The position numbers were made by a program, and so were the translations under genes. From NCBI GenBank assembly GCA_028023455.1, contig JAQFVV010000030.1, positions 10,403,649 through 10,467,648 of the forward strand: a stretch of 64,000 nucleotides of DNA, written 5' to 3'. Below, piece by piece: positions 36,300 to 48,504 of this stretch (the stretch's first letter is position 1; each line of letters opens with the position of its first letter). The DNA is from Epiperipatus broadwayi (Eukaryota > Onychophora > Udeonychophora > Euonychophora > Peripatidae). The notes under the pieces are model-generated. The model did no database searches and was not told where the DNA came from. It saw only the letters and a program-made list of their open reading frames with translations.

Positions 36300-37300
36300 T
36301 AGCGTTCACAGTTTGAATATTATTAAGCTCTGGTTATTCATTTCCATATTCTAATTGCGTTGTCAATATTCCTAGGAAAAGATAAAATATTTAACAGTCT
36401 TCAGTTATCCATATAATAATTTATTTAATATAAAAATTACATCGCTTATTTCATATTTCACAATATTTTTTCATATAATATCCTCAGGGTCTAGTATTCT
36501 TTTAGAACAAATTATTTATCTTTTATTTCTTTAAGATTAAATATTTAACAGTCTTCAGTTATCCATATAATAAGTTATTTAATATAGAAATTACATCGCT
36601 TATTTCATATTTCACAATATTTTTTCATATAATATCCCCAGGGTCAAGTATTCTTCTAGAACAAATTATTTATCTTTTATTTCTTTATTATTTAATATTA
36701 CACCATTCAAAATAAAGATTTATATTAAGACAACATGATAAATAACTTCAGGTTAATCATTTGTCTTTATTCAATATCCAATTCTATTCACAGATACAAT
36801 TCTAGCATAAATTTTAAATGTTTCTTTTATAATTTACATATTCGTGTAAATTTTAAATGTGCCCTTTATCAGTTAATGAATGACTTCCTCCAAGCAACCC
36901 AAAATATCCAAAGCTTAATATATAATTCTATAAATTATATCAACAACTAGAATGTAGGACTATCCATAAACTTTGTTAATATATCCAGATAAGCTTTAAA
37001 AAATTCATCCACCAATCAAAGAATGACTTTATACCAGCAATACAATTTATCAATTTCTAACTTCCATGACAATATTAATTTATGATTAATTATAAGAGTT
37101 GTCCATATTCCGAGTAATTTCAACAATTTCATTAATTAATGAATACTAGGTTTATCCAAATAGTAAAGATATCTAAACATAATGTAGATCAAATAGGACA
37201 GTACATTATTTAATTTAAAATAATACTTCTTTTAATTTTAACAACTTTTAGCAGAGAACTGAAACTTTAATTTGCGTATTCCATTCTCTTTACCTTATAT
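36300..37300 (-). mobile_element. Possible LINE C-terminal remnant with an internal tandem duplication
   Basis: On the minus strand near 36390-36300 the frame FPRNIDNAIRIWK and a following YSNCER resemble the end of non-LTR reverse transcriptases. Upstream sequence is too decayed to confirm. A 154-bp direct duplication (36381-36534 and 36535-36688, few mismatches) lies within it and is clear at the base level. Family assignment is weak. Confidence 0.35.
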
Positions 37301-38090
37301 TAATTTACTTGGTATTTCTGAACATTGTAATACATTCTTTAATAATGATGTAATATTGCTTATCCAAGTTATAGTTATAGAACCAATGTTTTTTTCATGA
37401 CATGAAATTAAAACTTTTTCATATGCCTAACAACAATTGATCACAATATAATAAATTACTTTGCAAGAAGTTGTCAATTTCTTTTCTTTTACTGTTTTTT
37501 CTCAATGTCTGCCCAGGAACAGCTTCTTCAAAAAAAAAATTTCTCATTTGCATGTTAACATGAGACAATTTAAAGCAAAAATAAAAAAAGATACATAGGA
37601 GAATTTATCACTTATCAGTTACACAAACTGAGTTAGCTTTACTTTAAACCACTTTAAAATTTCAGAAACCATATTTTAATAAAATCAATTTAAAATTACC
37701 AAATTTAAATTATATATTTAATTTAATTAAATATCAGAAATGATAAAAACGTAATTAAGGATGTGATTAATTTCACTTGCACAAATTAGCCACGCCTTTT
37801 TACGTCATACTGAAATATCAATCATTATACAACAGTTATAATATCAAATAATAGATGATAAGTTAAATAAAATATAAACAACCCATTCTGAATGAACCCA
37901 TGTATCAAAACAATAAAAAAATATATCGGGTTTTCCTGACAATGGCATATTAATATCATTTACTTTATATTTATAAAAAAATTAAAATTTTTCAAAACGT
38001 CACCATTGACCATCGATCTATTTTAATTAGAGCTGGGTAATAAGGTTACAATATATATATATAAAGTTTTAGGGCAAGAAATGAAAAGAA
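37301..38090. other. AT-rich intron sequence, no gene seen
   Basis: AT-rich with short A runs; nothing recognised. Confidence 0.5.
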
Positions 38091-38113
38091 AACTAAAAGT
38101 TAACATGACTTAC

Positions 38114-38250
38114 TTGCGTATAATGTCCTACTACTCCGGTAGCTGTACCATCGTAATTAAAATCTTTTACTTCATCATACCACCATTGAATTGCTTCAGA
38201 CCAAGGTACTATCGACGAACTCCAAGCAAGGTTTTGCCCACACTTAAACT
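38114..38250 (-). CDS. CRISP gene, second visible coding exon (central CAP domain)
   Basis: Acceptor TTTCAG lies at 38256-38251 and donor GTAAGT at 38113-38108. The exon completes a Gln codon, then reads FKCGQNLAWSSS, an EAIQWWYDEVKDF segment and GHYTQ at its end. These are the central strands and helix of a CAP domain. The CAP cavity residues Glu (in WYDE) and His (in GHYTQ) are present. The conserved Glu of the CGEN motif is Gln here (CGQN), a substitution at a position that in many CAP proteins lies in the metal-binding cavity. One cysteine. The phase fits both neighbours exactly. Confidence 0.93.
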
Positions 38251-38324
38251 CTGAAATTACATATATAATATGGAAATACAATTATAATGTATATACTTAA
38301 CCAAGATGTAATCAACAAAGATTT

Positions 38325-38672
38325 GAATCAAGACTTTCAAATTCCTTACAGTCATTCTCTCTATCTAATACAACTTATACACATGACCACATACATGTGA
38401 AAACATAAATGATTTCCAATATATGTATTTTGTGCTGACCAACACTAATCAGTTGGTCTGGACATTACCTTCCATGCATATATATAATCAGTGCTTGGTT
38501 TTATATTACGATGGCAAATTTACAAACTTTAATGGACAAGCTTCAAATTCCCCCACTCTCCAACTCTTCAGCCAACCATATCATGGAAAATTTGATGATT
38601 ACATACTCAAAGCCCTAGATGATCCAATGTACTGTAGGGAGCTTGAAAATCTGGGTTAAAATCCCCTTTAAT
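38325..38672 (-). mobile_element. Hammerhead-ribozyme element, minus orientation
   Basis: On the minus strand: a body with TCTAGGGCTTTGAGTATG and GGCTGAAGAGTTGG, the decayed ribozyme at about 38470-38418, then the shared distal segment and a tail at about 38345-38325. At its upstream side (38639-38670) lies GAAAATCTGGGTTAAAATCCC, a tail in the opposite orientation. It faces the plus-oriented copy at 38729-39095 head to head. Confidence 0.75.
38418..38472 (-). ncRNA. Decayed hammerhead ribozyme motif (copy 4)
   Basis: The core reads CTGATTA (38462-38456) in place of CTGATGA, and AAAA in place of GAAA. Stem III ATA-CA-TAT and stem I (ACCAA with TTGG) are kept. Two core substitutions predict an inactive ribozyme. 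Confidence 0.6.
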
Positions 38673-38728
38673 TACATCTAAGTTAAGTATATACATTATA
38701 ATTGTATCTCAATATTACAAATTCAGCC

Positions 38729-39095
38729 TGTATCCTGCCCACTCCTCTTCTGTGTATTTAAATAGACATAAGGTCCTACATATGAGGGGTCAGATTGGCT
38801 TAAGCCCAACGTGGGTATGACTACAATATTGGCATTATCTAGGGCTTTGATTATACCATCATCATATTTTCAGTGATGTGGAAGGCTGAAGAATTGAAGA
38901 GGGGAAACAATTTAAGACTGTTCTTTAAAGTTTGTAGATTTGTTATTTTAATATAAAATCAACATTGATTATATATGTGTGCGGAAAATAATAATGTGGA
39001 CCAACTGATGAATGTTGGTTCAGCATGAAATACATATATTGGAGATCATTTGATGTATGTGGTCATGTTCATTGGTTATATTAGATAGAGGGATA
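38729..39095 (+). mobile_element. Hammerhead-ribozyme element, plus orientation, with long body
   Basis: Starts with GCCTGTATCCTGCCCACTCC, also the start of the minus element near 48490. The body contains ATCTAGGGCTTTGATTATAC and GGCTGAAGAATTGAAGAGG and leads into the ribozyme at 38993-39050 and a distal segment ending near TATTAGATAGAGGG. The normal B-box tail is cut off, so the 3' end is truncated. Confidence 0.75.
38993..39050 (+). ncRNA. Type I hammerhead ribozyme, well preserved (copy 5)
   Basis: CTGATGA lies at 39005-39011, stem II ATGTTG-GTT-CAGCAT at 39012-39026 (six pairs) and GAAA at 39027-39030. Stem III is ATA-CA-TAT (39030-39037), with predicted cleavage after A at 39038 before TTGG. 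Stem I pairs CCAA (39001-39004) with TTGG (39039-39042), with outer AATG and CATT able to extend it. The catalytic bases are intact. Confidence 0.82.
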
Positions 39096-39815
39096 TCTCT
39101 CCTTTATATCAATGATTTTTGTCAATACAGAAATACGTTTTACTATTGTCTGCAAAAAATATTTCTTATACATCAAAATAAATCTCTCTTCTCCATGTTT
39201 ACATTTTTTGATATGTTTACCCCCCCCTCCCCAATTAAGTCTTTCATTTTATGTCCCATTCCTACAATTCTTTGAGAGTGTATGCTCAATTTAATTATTT
39301 TTTCTTTTCATAATTTTTTAGTAAAAAATATTACTTCTCCTTTTATATTGCTAGCTTTATCAGTATAGCATATCTTTTTGTATGTGTCCTTTAAATTCAT
39401 ATTTCTAAAATCCTAATCTTTTTCCTACACATTTCCTAATTGGTCTTACTTCTACTATTCACATAAAATAAAATTTCAAACAAATCACTTTACTTCTTTT
39501 AAAATTTAATTTCAGTGAGCTAAAAAATAATCTATTTAATATTAAAAATCTAATTACTAATTCTGAATTCCTATAATTAAATTATTTAATTTTTCAAATG
39601 ATTAAAATATATTAATATTTTTTCTAACTTCCTGTTGTGTTTATGTTTAATGTTTTAATACCGAGTATTCATTTTCATTTATTTATTTTTAATCCAATAT
39701 GTAAATAAGTAGATTCATTCTAATTATTTATAAATGCTACCAAAATCAAAAACTCTAACTTTTTGTATTATAAAACAAAGCACAGTGAAGCCATGATCTA
39801 TTCTTTATCAATCAA
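39096..39815. other. AT-rich DNA, no gene seen
   Basis: Short frames at 39057-39294 lack motifs. Nothing else recognised. Confidence 0.45.
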
Positions 39816-39819
39816 TATA

Positions 39820-40335
39820 ACAGGAAAAATTCTCCATACAGTAGTGCCACTCAGTGCAAGTGAGAGTAATCAATGGATTATGTAGGTATGTATGCATGTA
39901 CGTATGTACTTGTGCATAAAATCCCTATCTAGGGCCTACTCATCCAATATCCCCAGATTAGTTTCTGGCTTGTGACCTTCGTCAGTGAGGAGCCTTAGAT
40001 CTGATAGCACTGCATTTAGATCTTAGGATCTAATGTAACCCTCCAAAAGCCACCTTTTATCTCTACTTAACTATAAAATTATAAGCCTAAAATTGGAAAT
40101 ACAATAATATTCTCAATCTAAGATCATTAGCTTATATAATCATGTAAGTCTGAACTCAGTTCAATACCCATATTTTTTGGTGTACTTGGTTCTTTAATAA
40201 CCATAGCCACTACTATTTTATTAGGCAGGATTGGTATTACACCATTAAACATCACATGATTACCATTTTCAAGGCTCCTCACTGATGAAGGCCACAAGCC
40301 AGAAACTAGTCTGAGGATATTGTATGAATAGGCAC
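39820..40335. repeat. Copy of the 457-bp repeat family with inverted ends
   Basis: Shares CTCCATACAGTAGTGCCACTCAGTGCAAG (as consecutive shorter blocks), GAGTAATCAATGGAT, TAACCATAGCCACTAC and CACATGATTACCATTT with 32192-32806. CTCCTCACTGATGAAGGCCACAAGCCAGAAACTAG near the right end mirrors TAGTTTCTGGCTTGTGACC near 39960, giving an internal inverted repeat. A GTATG-type short repeat interrupts it near 39885-39910. Confidence 0.75.
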
Positions 40336-40899
40336 TGCTCTCTGTGATTTTTTTCTTAAAAAAATAAAATTTGTAAATAAATTTCACAATAAACCAATGG
40401 CTGTTTTTACATCTCTATAAACAGTTTATTTTTTTTAATTAAAAAAATTTATTAATAACAAACTATATACAAATTAATATATTTATAACACAATAAATTT
40501 ATGTTACAAAGGTAAAAGGTTAGATGAAGCTACAACTATAATAGTATGTATAACTTTATCTTTCTTTTTGCATTGCCAAATCCATATGAATAAAAAACAT
40601 AAATAATATTATATAATATTATCATCAGTAATTTGACATTAATGACATGTAATCCAAATTTGAAGAGTATCATATTCTAATACAACCATGTTAACTAAAC
40701 TGAAGAAAAGTCCTGGTATTTATTTTCACGAGTAAAATCTGATGAGTATTGATGGGAAACAGGTAGATTATTGACTGTCAAGTTTTGGTTATGTTCCTAA
40801 GTGAAAATTTGAGAGAGTATAGGTATGAATTGAACCATTTGTTATGTCTTTTGAGTACATTGTATTTCTAATTAAAAAATATTATAGAACACTATACAA
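40336..40899. other. AT-rich DNA, no gene seen
   Basis: Nothing supported. Confidence 0.45.
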
Positions 40900-43350
40900 G
40901 CCACATGTTTCCTAATGTGTGAATAATTTCAGATGCATTATAGGTCTGAAAGTATTTTATATATTTTAAATAATTGCTTGAGGATGATTGCATGCTTTTG
41001 AAACATGAATAGGCATAGGGATGAGAAGTTATTCTGAATAATTATTGCACAAAATACATGTAGATTTATGATTTAACTTGAATCAGTCATTAAGAAACAT
41101 TTTGTTTGGAATTGTACCCTGTAATAAATTAAAAAAGAAATTTCAACCATGATTGAGGAACACAAAGGTTATTGTCAAGATTGACCACAGAGGTCTGGAT
41201 GGATAAGTCATCTTATTTAAATCTTTAAATGATATGCCAATGAGAAATTTTATATTATACTGGTCTAATAGATCAACATACCTAATGGCATGATATAAAA
41301 AAGATGCATTTGACATATAAAATTTAAACAAGCAATGATAATAGAAGGGGGGTGGCACTAGGTATTGGATTAATAAGTATTTCAATATACATTTTAGCTA
41401 TAATATAAGTTGTAAAATATTTGTGACATATAAAATTGAGCCTTCTTTGTATAGAGAAAAACATGCTGTTCTAATGAATAGAAAATGTGAAGGTAGACTC
41501 CAGATATATTCTTTTGTTACGTACAGAAGCTTATAATAGGTCTCGTTAAAAAGATGCCCCCATTAACTATAGTAGACAAGTATTCCACTAAGAGTAGGAT
41601 TCATTCTATAAATTTCCACAAAGGGATACAGCATTTTTGGGCAAAATGCATTCATTTTCATTCTGAAAGTGTTCATGATGAGATTGTTTAAATGATGATT
41701 TAATTGCATTTTAGACAGATTAATTTTGATGCTGAGAAAGAATGAGAGATTAACCCATGAAGAAAAATGGTAGTTTATGACTGAATACAGTTACCACAAG
41801 TATAACTTGCAATCTTGTTTGTGGAACCAGTTGATGTTTTGGATGTCTCTGAAGATTATCAGGACATCATTAATGACTTGGATGATAGTTTGAGGAGGGA
41901 AAAATCTGCAGGGCATTGTTAAATTGCTTAATCAGGGAATCTATATAATTTACAAATAGTAATGATACAAGCAGTAAATCCTGTGGAATGCCATGACTAG
42001 GTATAAAAGATTAACAGTCACATATAATTCTTCAATTCTGAATGGCAATCATCAGATTATTAGTATTCAAATAGATATTTATGCAAAGCAGTGAACATAT
42101 ATTCATAACTGATTAGTTCAAAAGCTATCTTAAAGTCAGCTTATCATGCAAAATAATGTGTAAGTCTGTTTTCTTTGGCAAATATTCTTGTATCAAAAGA
42201 ATATTTTCAGAGGCATGATAACCTTTAACTGCATAATGTAAAGTTGATAGTTTTGGTGGAATAATTTTAGTATTCATAAAATTATTTTTGCAAAGTATTT
42301 GACTAGGTTGGAGATGTTAGGTTTGCTTGAGCAGAATTAATTGTAATATTTATGTAGAATAGGAATTATGATATAATTAAATTGCCTGTAGACATTAGAT
42401 AAGAAAAGATCTAAAGTTAGAGAGGTGTGTGTTTCAAGATGCATGATTTCTCAGTGTATTTGTTGCTTTGTACAATTTTTGTGAGGAGATGGTGGACTGT
42501 ATTGGCTAATCGGCAGATATCAATCAGTTGCTTTTAGACTAGATTTTAGGTTCTCAAGAATTTTCATGTCAACATTACTGCTAGAAAGGAGAGTTTAACT
42601 TTTAGTAAAATAGAAAAGCTGAAGGTTTGAAATGCTGATGTTGCATAGTTTACAGTGGTTCTTGTGAGCTTTAATCTATATATTGTTGCAATAGGGTTGT
42701 AAAATGTGATCAATTCATTTGCTTCATTTTGCCGTTTATGGATAAGATCTCTGACATTGTTCATTTGTGAGATGATTTGCAGGATTATAATTATGTCTTT
42801 ATTATGCTGCTTTATGGGGTTATTTGAGTTATAGCTTGTTAATTGATTGGAGATGCAATTGTTTAAATTCTATAGGAAGATTAACTAAGTTTTAACTGGA
42901 GGAAGATATTTCAGCTGATGATAGGAATGACCTGAGATTTTTCTATTAGAAAACCATCTTCAGTTAATTTAAATTCTGCAGAAAACTCTCATTTAAATGT
43001 AAACTTATAGAGTGGTATGTTATTTTGAAATTTGTATAATTTGAGTCACACAAGCATGGTTTGGAAATAAAATACTGGATAAATGGATTGAAGTTTTAAA
43101 ACCAGATGGAGATGCAAAAAAGAGATTGATGAGGAATGCCCTCCAATAAATGAAACTGCTCCAGAAGAATACGAGAATAAAAGTGGTAGCAGGGTGAGTT
43201 CATTAAGTTCAGATTGGAAAGTAGATAATAATTCATTATAAGAGCAGCCAAAGTCACCTCAAAAGATTCCAGGGTCTGTGCAAGACTTTTGTTTGGACAA
43301 TGAGGAATATCTTGATTACAAGTATTTTGACATGAGGTAAAATTTGTGTG
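40900..43350 (-). mobile_element. Degenerate LINE reverse transcriptase, minus strand
   Basis: The clearest block is on the minus strand at about 41985-41905, reading GIPQDLLLVSLLFVNYIDSL, which corresponds to the GxPQGSxLSPLLFxLYxxDL box of non-LTR reverse transcriptases. Upstream, about 42245-42115 holds HYAVKGYHASENIL and a following AFELIS, matching the region before the catalytic fold. Downstream frames to about 41140 are compatible with the C-terminal part. Stops are frequent and the clade is unclear. The boundaries are approximate. Confidence 0.5.
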
Positions 43351-44514
43351 ACTAAGAATTAAAAAAAAGTATTATTGCATTAATAGATCTATATAATAGG
43401 TTTACTATTTATCTGATATTTGTATAGAAAAATATAGTCTTTATTTAGAGCGTTAATGACAGTTGGCTGAGTTGGTGATGAAATTAACATTAAGTAAACT
43501 GCTGCACTTAATATTCCTATTACTTTTTGCAATTGGCAGCCGTCGTTCATCCCCCCCCCTTCCGTAATAACAGGGATTTGGAACAAAATATAGTGGATAT
43601 TGTAGTTTCACCAATTGTGATATAAAATATAACTTTCTTAAATTTCTTCAGTAGTAATATTATTAAATCTTATAAATTTCTTAAAATTCCAATATAAATT
43701 TTCTAATAAAATCTATTTATACATTGTTTTTCAAAATATCCAGCAAAGTAAACTAATTTACTTTAATGACCTTTCAGCCTCAATAAAACAAATATTGGCC
43801 TCTTTCTGTTTGTTATTCGATAATAATTCTCATCACTAATAATTGCTTCTCTTGTCCTTTTTTCTTTGTTAAATGATAAAGAAGCTTTTTTAGATGTAAA
43901 ACCAATCCTGTTTGGAAATCTGTTTATTTAAAATCTTCATTAATAATCTAGTTTCATACGAAATTAAATGAATTATATAAAAATAATATTAATTAATCTT
44001 AGATTATATTATTTATATTAACTTTCATTCAATTCATTTTTTGCTTTAAGAAATCAAATGGAATCTCATTTTTATTTATGAAGTGGCACCGTAATGAATC
44101 TTTCATAATGATATCACTCCCAAGTAAATGAAAAATATCCAGAGAGTCAGGTCTTTTAAAGAATATTCATTTTACATGTAGATATTTGGACACATGGATA
44201 GTAGATGTATATTTATGAATTGAAGATGATGAGAATGAAATGTCATTGTCACTTGACCACATTAATCAGTAATAGGCTCAGAAATTGATCAAGTCCTTCA
44301 GTATGCTTATCAACAGTCTTTGAATTGGGGTTTATAGCATTGAGAAAGGTACTTGTTATTGTACCGAAACACCAGCTATTTAGCTATTTGACCACATGGA
44401 ATATCCCAAAAATAATAATATGAAATCATCATTTATCTATGAAAATATTAGAATTAATATATATATATATTAATAATATTACAAATCGATGTCTTTATTT
44501 CTTCAAAATAGTAT
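43351..44514. other. AT-rich intron 1 sequence, no gene seen
   Basis: Contains a C-run at 43551-43559 and otherwise AT-rich sequence. The minus-strand frame 43389-43586 has no motif. Confidence 0.45.
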
Positions 44515-44970
44515 ATGTAAACTTATAAATAAATATTAAAAAGTGCAGTAATTAAAATTTTTTAAAAAGAACAAAAAATATAAATGTCACGTAAGAGTGC
44601 TTTTGACTATTCTCATAGTTTCTGTCAACTAATACTTTGAAATGCCAACTTTCCCATAATTCTGTGATCTTAATGTTTGCTGCCTGCCTATTGATTAAGT
44701 TTTGATTGTATGCAAACTGAAAGAAATAATAATAAAAGAAAAATCAAGGAAGCTATGTTAAATTATAAATACAAGTAAGACTTAATTGATAGGCAGGCAG
44801 CAAACATTAAGACCATAGAATTAAGGGAAGGTTGACCTTTCAAAGTATTAGTTGACAAAGACTTCAAGGATAGTCTTAAGCACTTCTAAGTGATATTTAT
44901 ATTTTTTGTTCTTTATAAACAATTTTAATTATTGTATTTTCTAATATTTATTTATATGTTTACATATATA
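44515..44970. mobile_element. Foldback element with roughly 190-bp inverted arms
   Basis: GTAAACTTATAAATAAATATT at the left mirrors AATATTTATTTATATGTTTAC at the right. Inside, TTAATGTTTGCTGCCTGCC (about 44671) mirrors GGCAGGCAGCAAACATTAA (about 44794). CAACTAATACTTTGAAA and TTTCAAAGTATTAGTTG also pair. The centre is about 100 bases of A-rich sequence. No coding capacity. Confidence 0.88.
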
Positions 44971-45342
44971 CATATATATTATATATATGGCTATAGAAAA
45001 AAATTTGCTGTTAACTGAAAGATCCTTTGGTTTCTTTTGAAGGCCTTAAAGAAATCAAGTAGGGCCAAATCCTAAATCCACTCCTTATGTTCTGTTATTG
45101 CAGTTATTACTGTGATTATTCATATAGCATAAGAACATGGATGTGCTGCTCACCAACATACATTAACCAGCATGGTGAGTTTATTGGCTTTTTGCTTCTG
45201 AGTTTAAGATCAAGAAACACCATGGTCTTTCTTTTCAGCTGCTTGATAAGGCAGAATAAAAGTGTGTATGATTAAAAAAAAAATTTTAATAGATATATAC
45301 AATCATGATAGAAAAAATAAATCATGGCCTTATTTTCAGGAG
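44971..45342. other. Spacer between the foldback element and LINE copy 2
   Basis: Mixed sequence with a short open frame (45087-45275) lacking motifs; could belong to the LINE 5' region, not proven. Confidence 0.4.
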
Positions 45343-48040
45343 GCTGCAAAGTCACTCACAGAGGGAGCAGTTGGTGGCTGAAGATAAAGGGTGTAGACCC
45401 AGGCAACCATTTTTATTTAGATACATACAACTGCAGATCACTTTCACATGAAAGAAAATTACAAGAATTGGAAGGGAGAACTGACTTATATTAAATGGAA
45501 CATTATTGGACTTTGTGAAGTTAGAAGAAAAGGTGAAAGGATAATTGATTTAAAAAGTGGACATGTACTTTACTATAAAGCCACAAATAGTGGAAATACA
45601 AGTGGAGTAGGATTCATTATAAATAAAAAGTAGCAGAACATTGATCATGAAGATTGATAGTGTATTGGACAGATTGTCAAGATTTGTTATTCCACTTAAT
45701 AGATAATACCAAATGCAGATAATTCAGGTTTATGACCCAACAAGTTCTCACACTGATGAAGTAGTAGAAAATTTTTATATGGATATACAAAAGGCTTTTG
45801 ATCAGACTAAACAACATTTCAAAATTATTATGGTAGAATTTAATGCTAGAATTGGTTAAAAAAAGAAAGATGAAAGTGCTGTGGATAAATTCATTTATGG
45901 TAATAAAAATGAGAGAGGACATAGACTTGTGGAGTTTGCAAAAAAAGAAAAAAATATATTAGGAATTCTTTTTTTGAGAAAAGTATTAAAATGAAATGGA
46001 CATGAAAACATCCAAATGAAGGTACAGCAGAATTAGATTATATTTTGACTAACAGAAAATACATATTTCAATACTGCAATGTTCTTAATAAATTCAATAC
46101 AAGAAGTGATCATCAATTAGTATGAGAGAGACAAAAATTGTTAAGAAAAAATTTTTTTACAGTTGATATTCCTAATCTTCAGAAACATTCTAATTAATTT
46201 AAATTAGAGCTTGCAAATCTGTTTCAAGTATTAGTAGATTTTGAACATGATTCAGATTTGAATGAAAATAATAGGAAAATAACTGATATACTTTTAAAAA
46301 CTGCAACAAAGATAGCTGGTAGAAAAAAGCAGCAATTAACTAATAAAATTTCTACTGAGAGTAGAGAATTTATAAAGAAAAGAAGGAATATGAAGATATA
46401 AAAAAATGATGCATTAAAAAGGATTGAATATCTCAAATTTTGTAAAATAGTGTGGAAAAGAGTTGTAAATGATATAAGAAAGTATAACTGTGATATGCAA
46501 GGAAAGCTGTAGAAGAGAATAAAAGTCTCAAGAGTGTAAAACAACATTTTGGTATTGGTAGGAAATTTATATCTGCAATAAGAAAAAAAGATGGAATTAT
46601 TACTAAAAAGAGAGATGACATCATGAAGACTTTTAGCAAGAATTATATAGTAATAAAGAACAAGTACCTCCTATATCTATTACATCTTCCTAATTGCCCA
46701 GAATTTTAAATGAAAAAGTGAGACATGCAATTAAATGTATGAAGAAAGGAAATGCTCCAGGTAATGATGGAATTTATAATTGATATATTAAAAGATGCAG
46801 GTGAAGAAATAAAAATTTTTTTAGCAAAGTTATATATCAAATGTCTAAATGATAAAGATGTATCAGATGATTGGAAGAATGTAGTAATAATATTAATATT
46901 TAAAAAGGTGATAAAGAAGATATTAGAAATTACAGATCTATCAGCCTTTTATCAGTTTTACACAAAATTTTTACCAAGATAATTACAATTCATCTACAGA
47001 GAACATTGGATTTTCACCAACCAAGACAACAAGCTGGATTTAAAAGTGGTTTTAATACAGTAGATCATATCCATATATTGAGGGAAGTTATAGAAAGAAG
47101 CAATAAATATGAGTTGCCATTATGCTTTGGATCTGTAGATTATGAAAAGACATTTGATTCCATAAACATTTCTTCAGTGATTAAAGCACTTGATCATCAA
47201 GGTATAGATCTAGGATATTGTCATATTTTAAAGGATATTTATAAAAATGCAACATCAACAATTAGATTACATAATGATACTAGGAAAATCAACATTGAGA
47301 AGTGTGTAAGACAGGATGACTCCATATCTCCAAAACTTTACAGCAGTGCTGCAAGAAGTATTTTGTGGATTAAAATGAGAAGCTAAAGGAGTGAAAGTAA
47401 ATGGAGATTATTTAAGTCATTTAGATTTTGCAGATGATGTAGTTGTTTTTTTTTTTCAAATAATGCTTTAGAGCTGCAGGAAATGTTGCAGGAGTTATAA
47501 GATGAAGATAAGAAAGTAGGACTAAAGGTAAATGTTAAAAAGACTAAAATAATGTTTAAAGGATTATCTCAAAAGATGAAAATAAAGTTTATTCTGATAA
47601 ATTAGAAGATGTTAACAACTACAAGTACCTTGGTCAGATTATTATAAAAACATAATGGATGATATTAATCATAGAATTAAACTTGTTGGAGTGATTTTAG
47701 TAGAAATAACAATATTAAAAGGAAATATATCTATGTGTTTGAACTGAAATATTTTTTAATAAATATGTTTGACCAGTTTTTACTTATGAATTTGAGACTT
47801 GGACGCTTAGTAGAAGAGCAATAAAAGGACTTCAGACCCTTCAAAAAAGTGTGAAGAGATATATGTTAGGAATAACAAAAGGAGATCAAAAATGCAATAT
47901 ATGGATAAGAGAACAAATAGGTGTTACAAACATTGTTAAAAGAATTAAAAGACTGAAATAGAGTGGGCTGGACATATTGCTAGAAGAGATGATAATAAAT
48001 AGACAAATTGAATTCTTAGAATGGATTCCAAGAGATTATA
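45343..48040 (+). mobile_element. RTE-type LINE copy 2, near full length, many breaks
   Basis: A 5' leader from AGGAGGCTGC (about 45340) leads to the endonuclease (GLCEVRRKGE about 45510, SGVGFIINKK about 45602, ELDYILTNRKY about 46031) and then the reverse transcriptase: DYEKTFDS (about 47138-47161), SISPKLY (about 47323) and LDFADDVVVF (about 47418-47447), so the catalytic FADD is intact here. The 3' part holds ETWTLSRRAIKGLQTLQKSV (about 47796) and WAGHIARRDDN (about 47965), the typical RTE C-terminus. Stops and frameshifts occur throughout; an extra-long T run at 47444-47455 follows FADD. Length is about 2.7 kb. Confidence 0.9.
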
Positions 48041-48071
48041 GAATATAGTTTATATACTTGGAATTCAGATA

Positions 48072-48495
48072 TAATTATAGAGAATTTGAACACAAACTTT
48101 CAAGTTCTCTTTAGCTATCCTCTGTATCTCATATAACTAATACACATGATGACACACAAGAAAAAATAAATAATCTCCAATATATGTACTTCATGCTGAA
48201 CCAGGACTCATCAGTTGATCAACATCATCATGTCCCACTCCAGATCATCACCTCCCACATGTATCTAGTCAGTGTTTGATTTATATTAACATATGGACAG
48301 GCTTCTATCTACTCCATCATCCAACTCTTCAGTATCCATACCATTGAAAATCTGATAATGGAATACCCAAATTCCTAGTTGATGCCAATATTATTTGCAA
48401 TGTCCATATTAAGTCACTCTGATTCCTCATGTATAGGATTTTGTCCATTTAAATACGCAGAAGAGGAATGGTCAGAATACAGGCTTTAAATGTAA
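48072..48495 (-). mobile_element. Hammerhead-ribozyme element, minus orientation, longest copy
   Basis: Reading leftwards: body start GCCTGTATTCTGACCATTCC (48491-48472), ATGGTATGGATACTGAAGAG (about 48350), the ribozyme at about 48225-48175, TTATTTTTTCTTGTGTGTCATCATG, and a tail AAGTTTGTGTTCAAATTCTC near 48095-48075 with the B-box-like core. At about 420 bases it is the fullest version of body plus ribozyme plus tail in the window. Confidence 0.78.
48175..48228 (-). ncRNA. Hammerhead ribozyme motif (copy 6)
   Basis: CTGATGA lies at 48214-48208. Stem II GTCCTG-GTT-CAGCAT has one mispair. The core GAAA is GAAG (48192-48189), weakening the closing pair to G-U. Stem III and TTGG follow as in copy 5, and stem I uses TCAA with TTGG. 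Probably weak or inactive. Confidence 0.65.
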
Positions 48496-48504
48496 TTATA
48501 GAAA

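Noticed and set aside
45677-46639. Minus-strand frames over LINE copy 2
   Set aside because: Antisense shadows of the plus-strand LINE.
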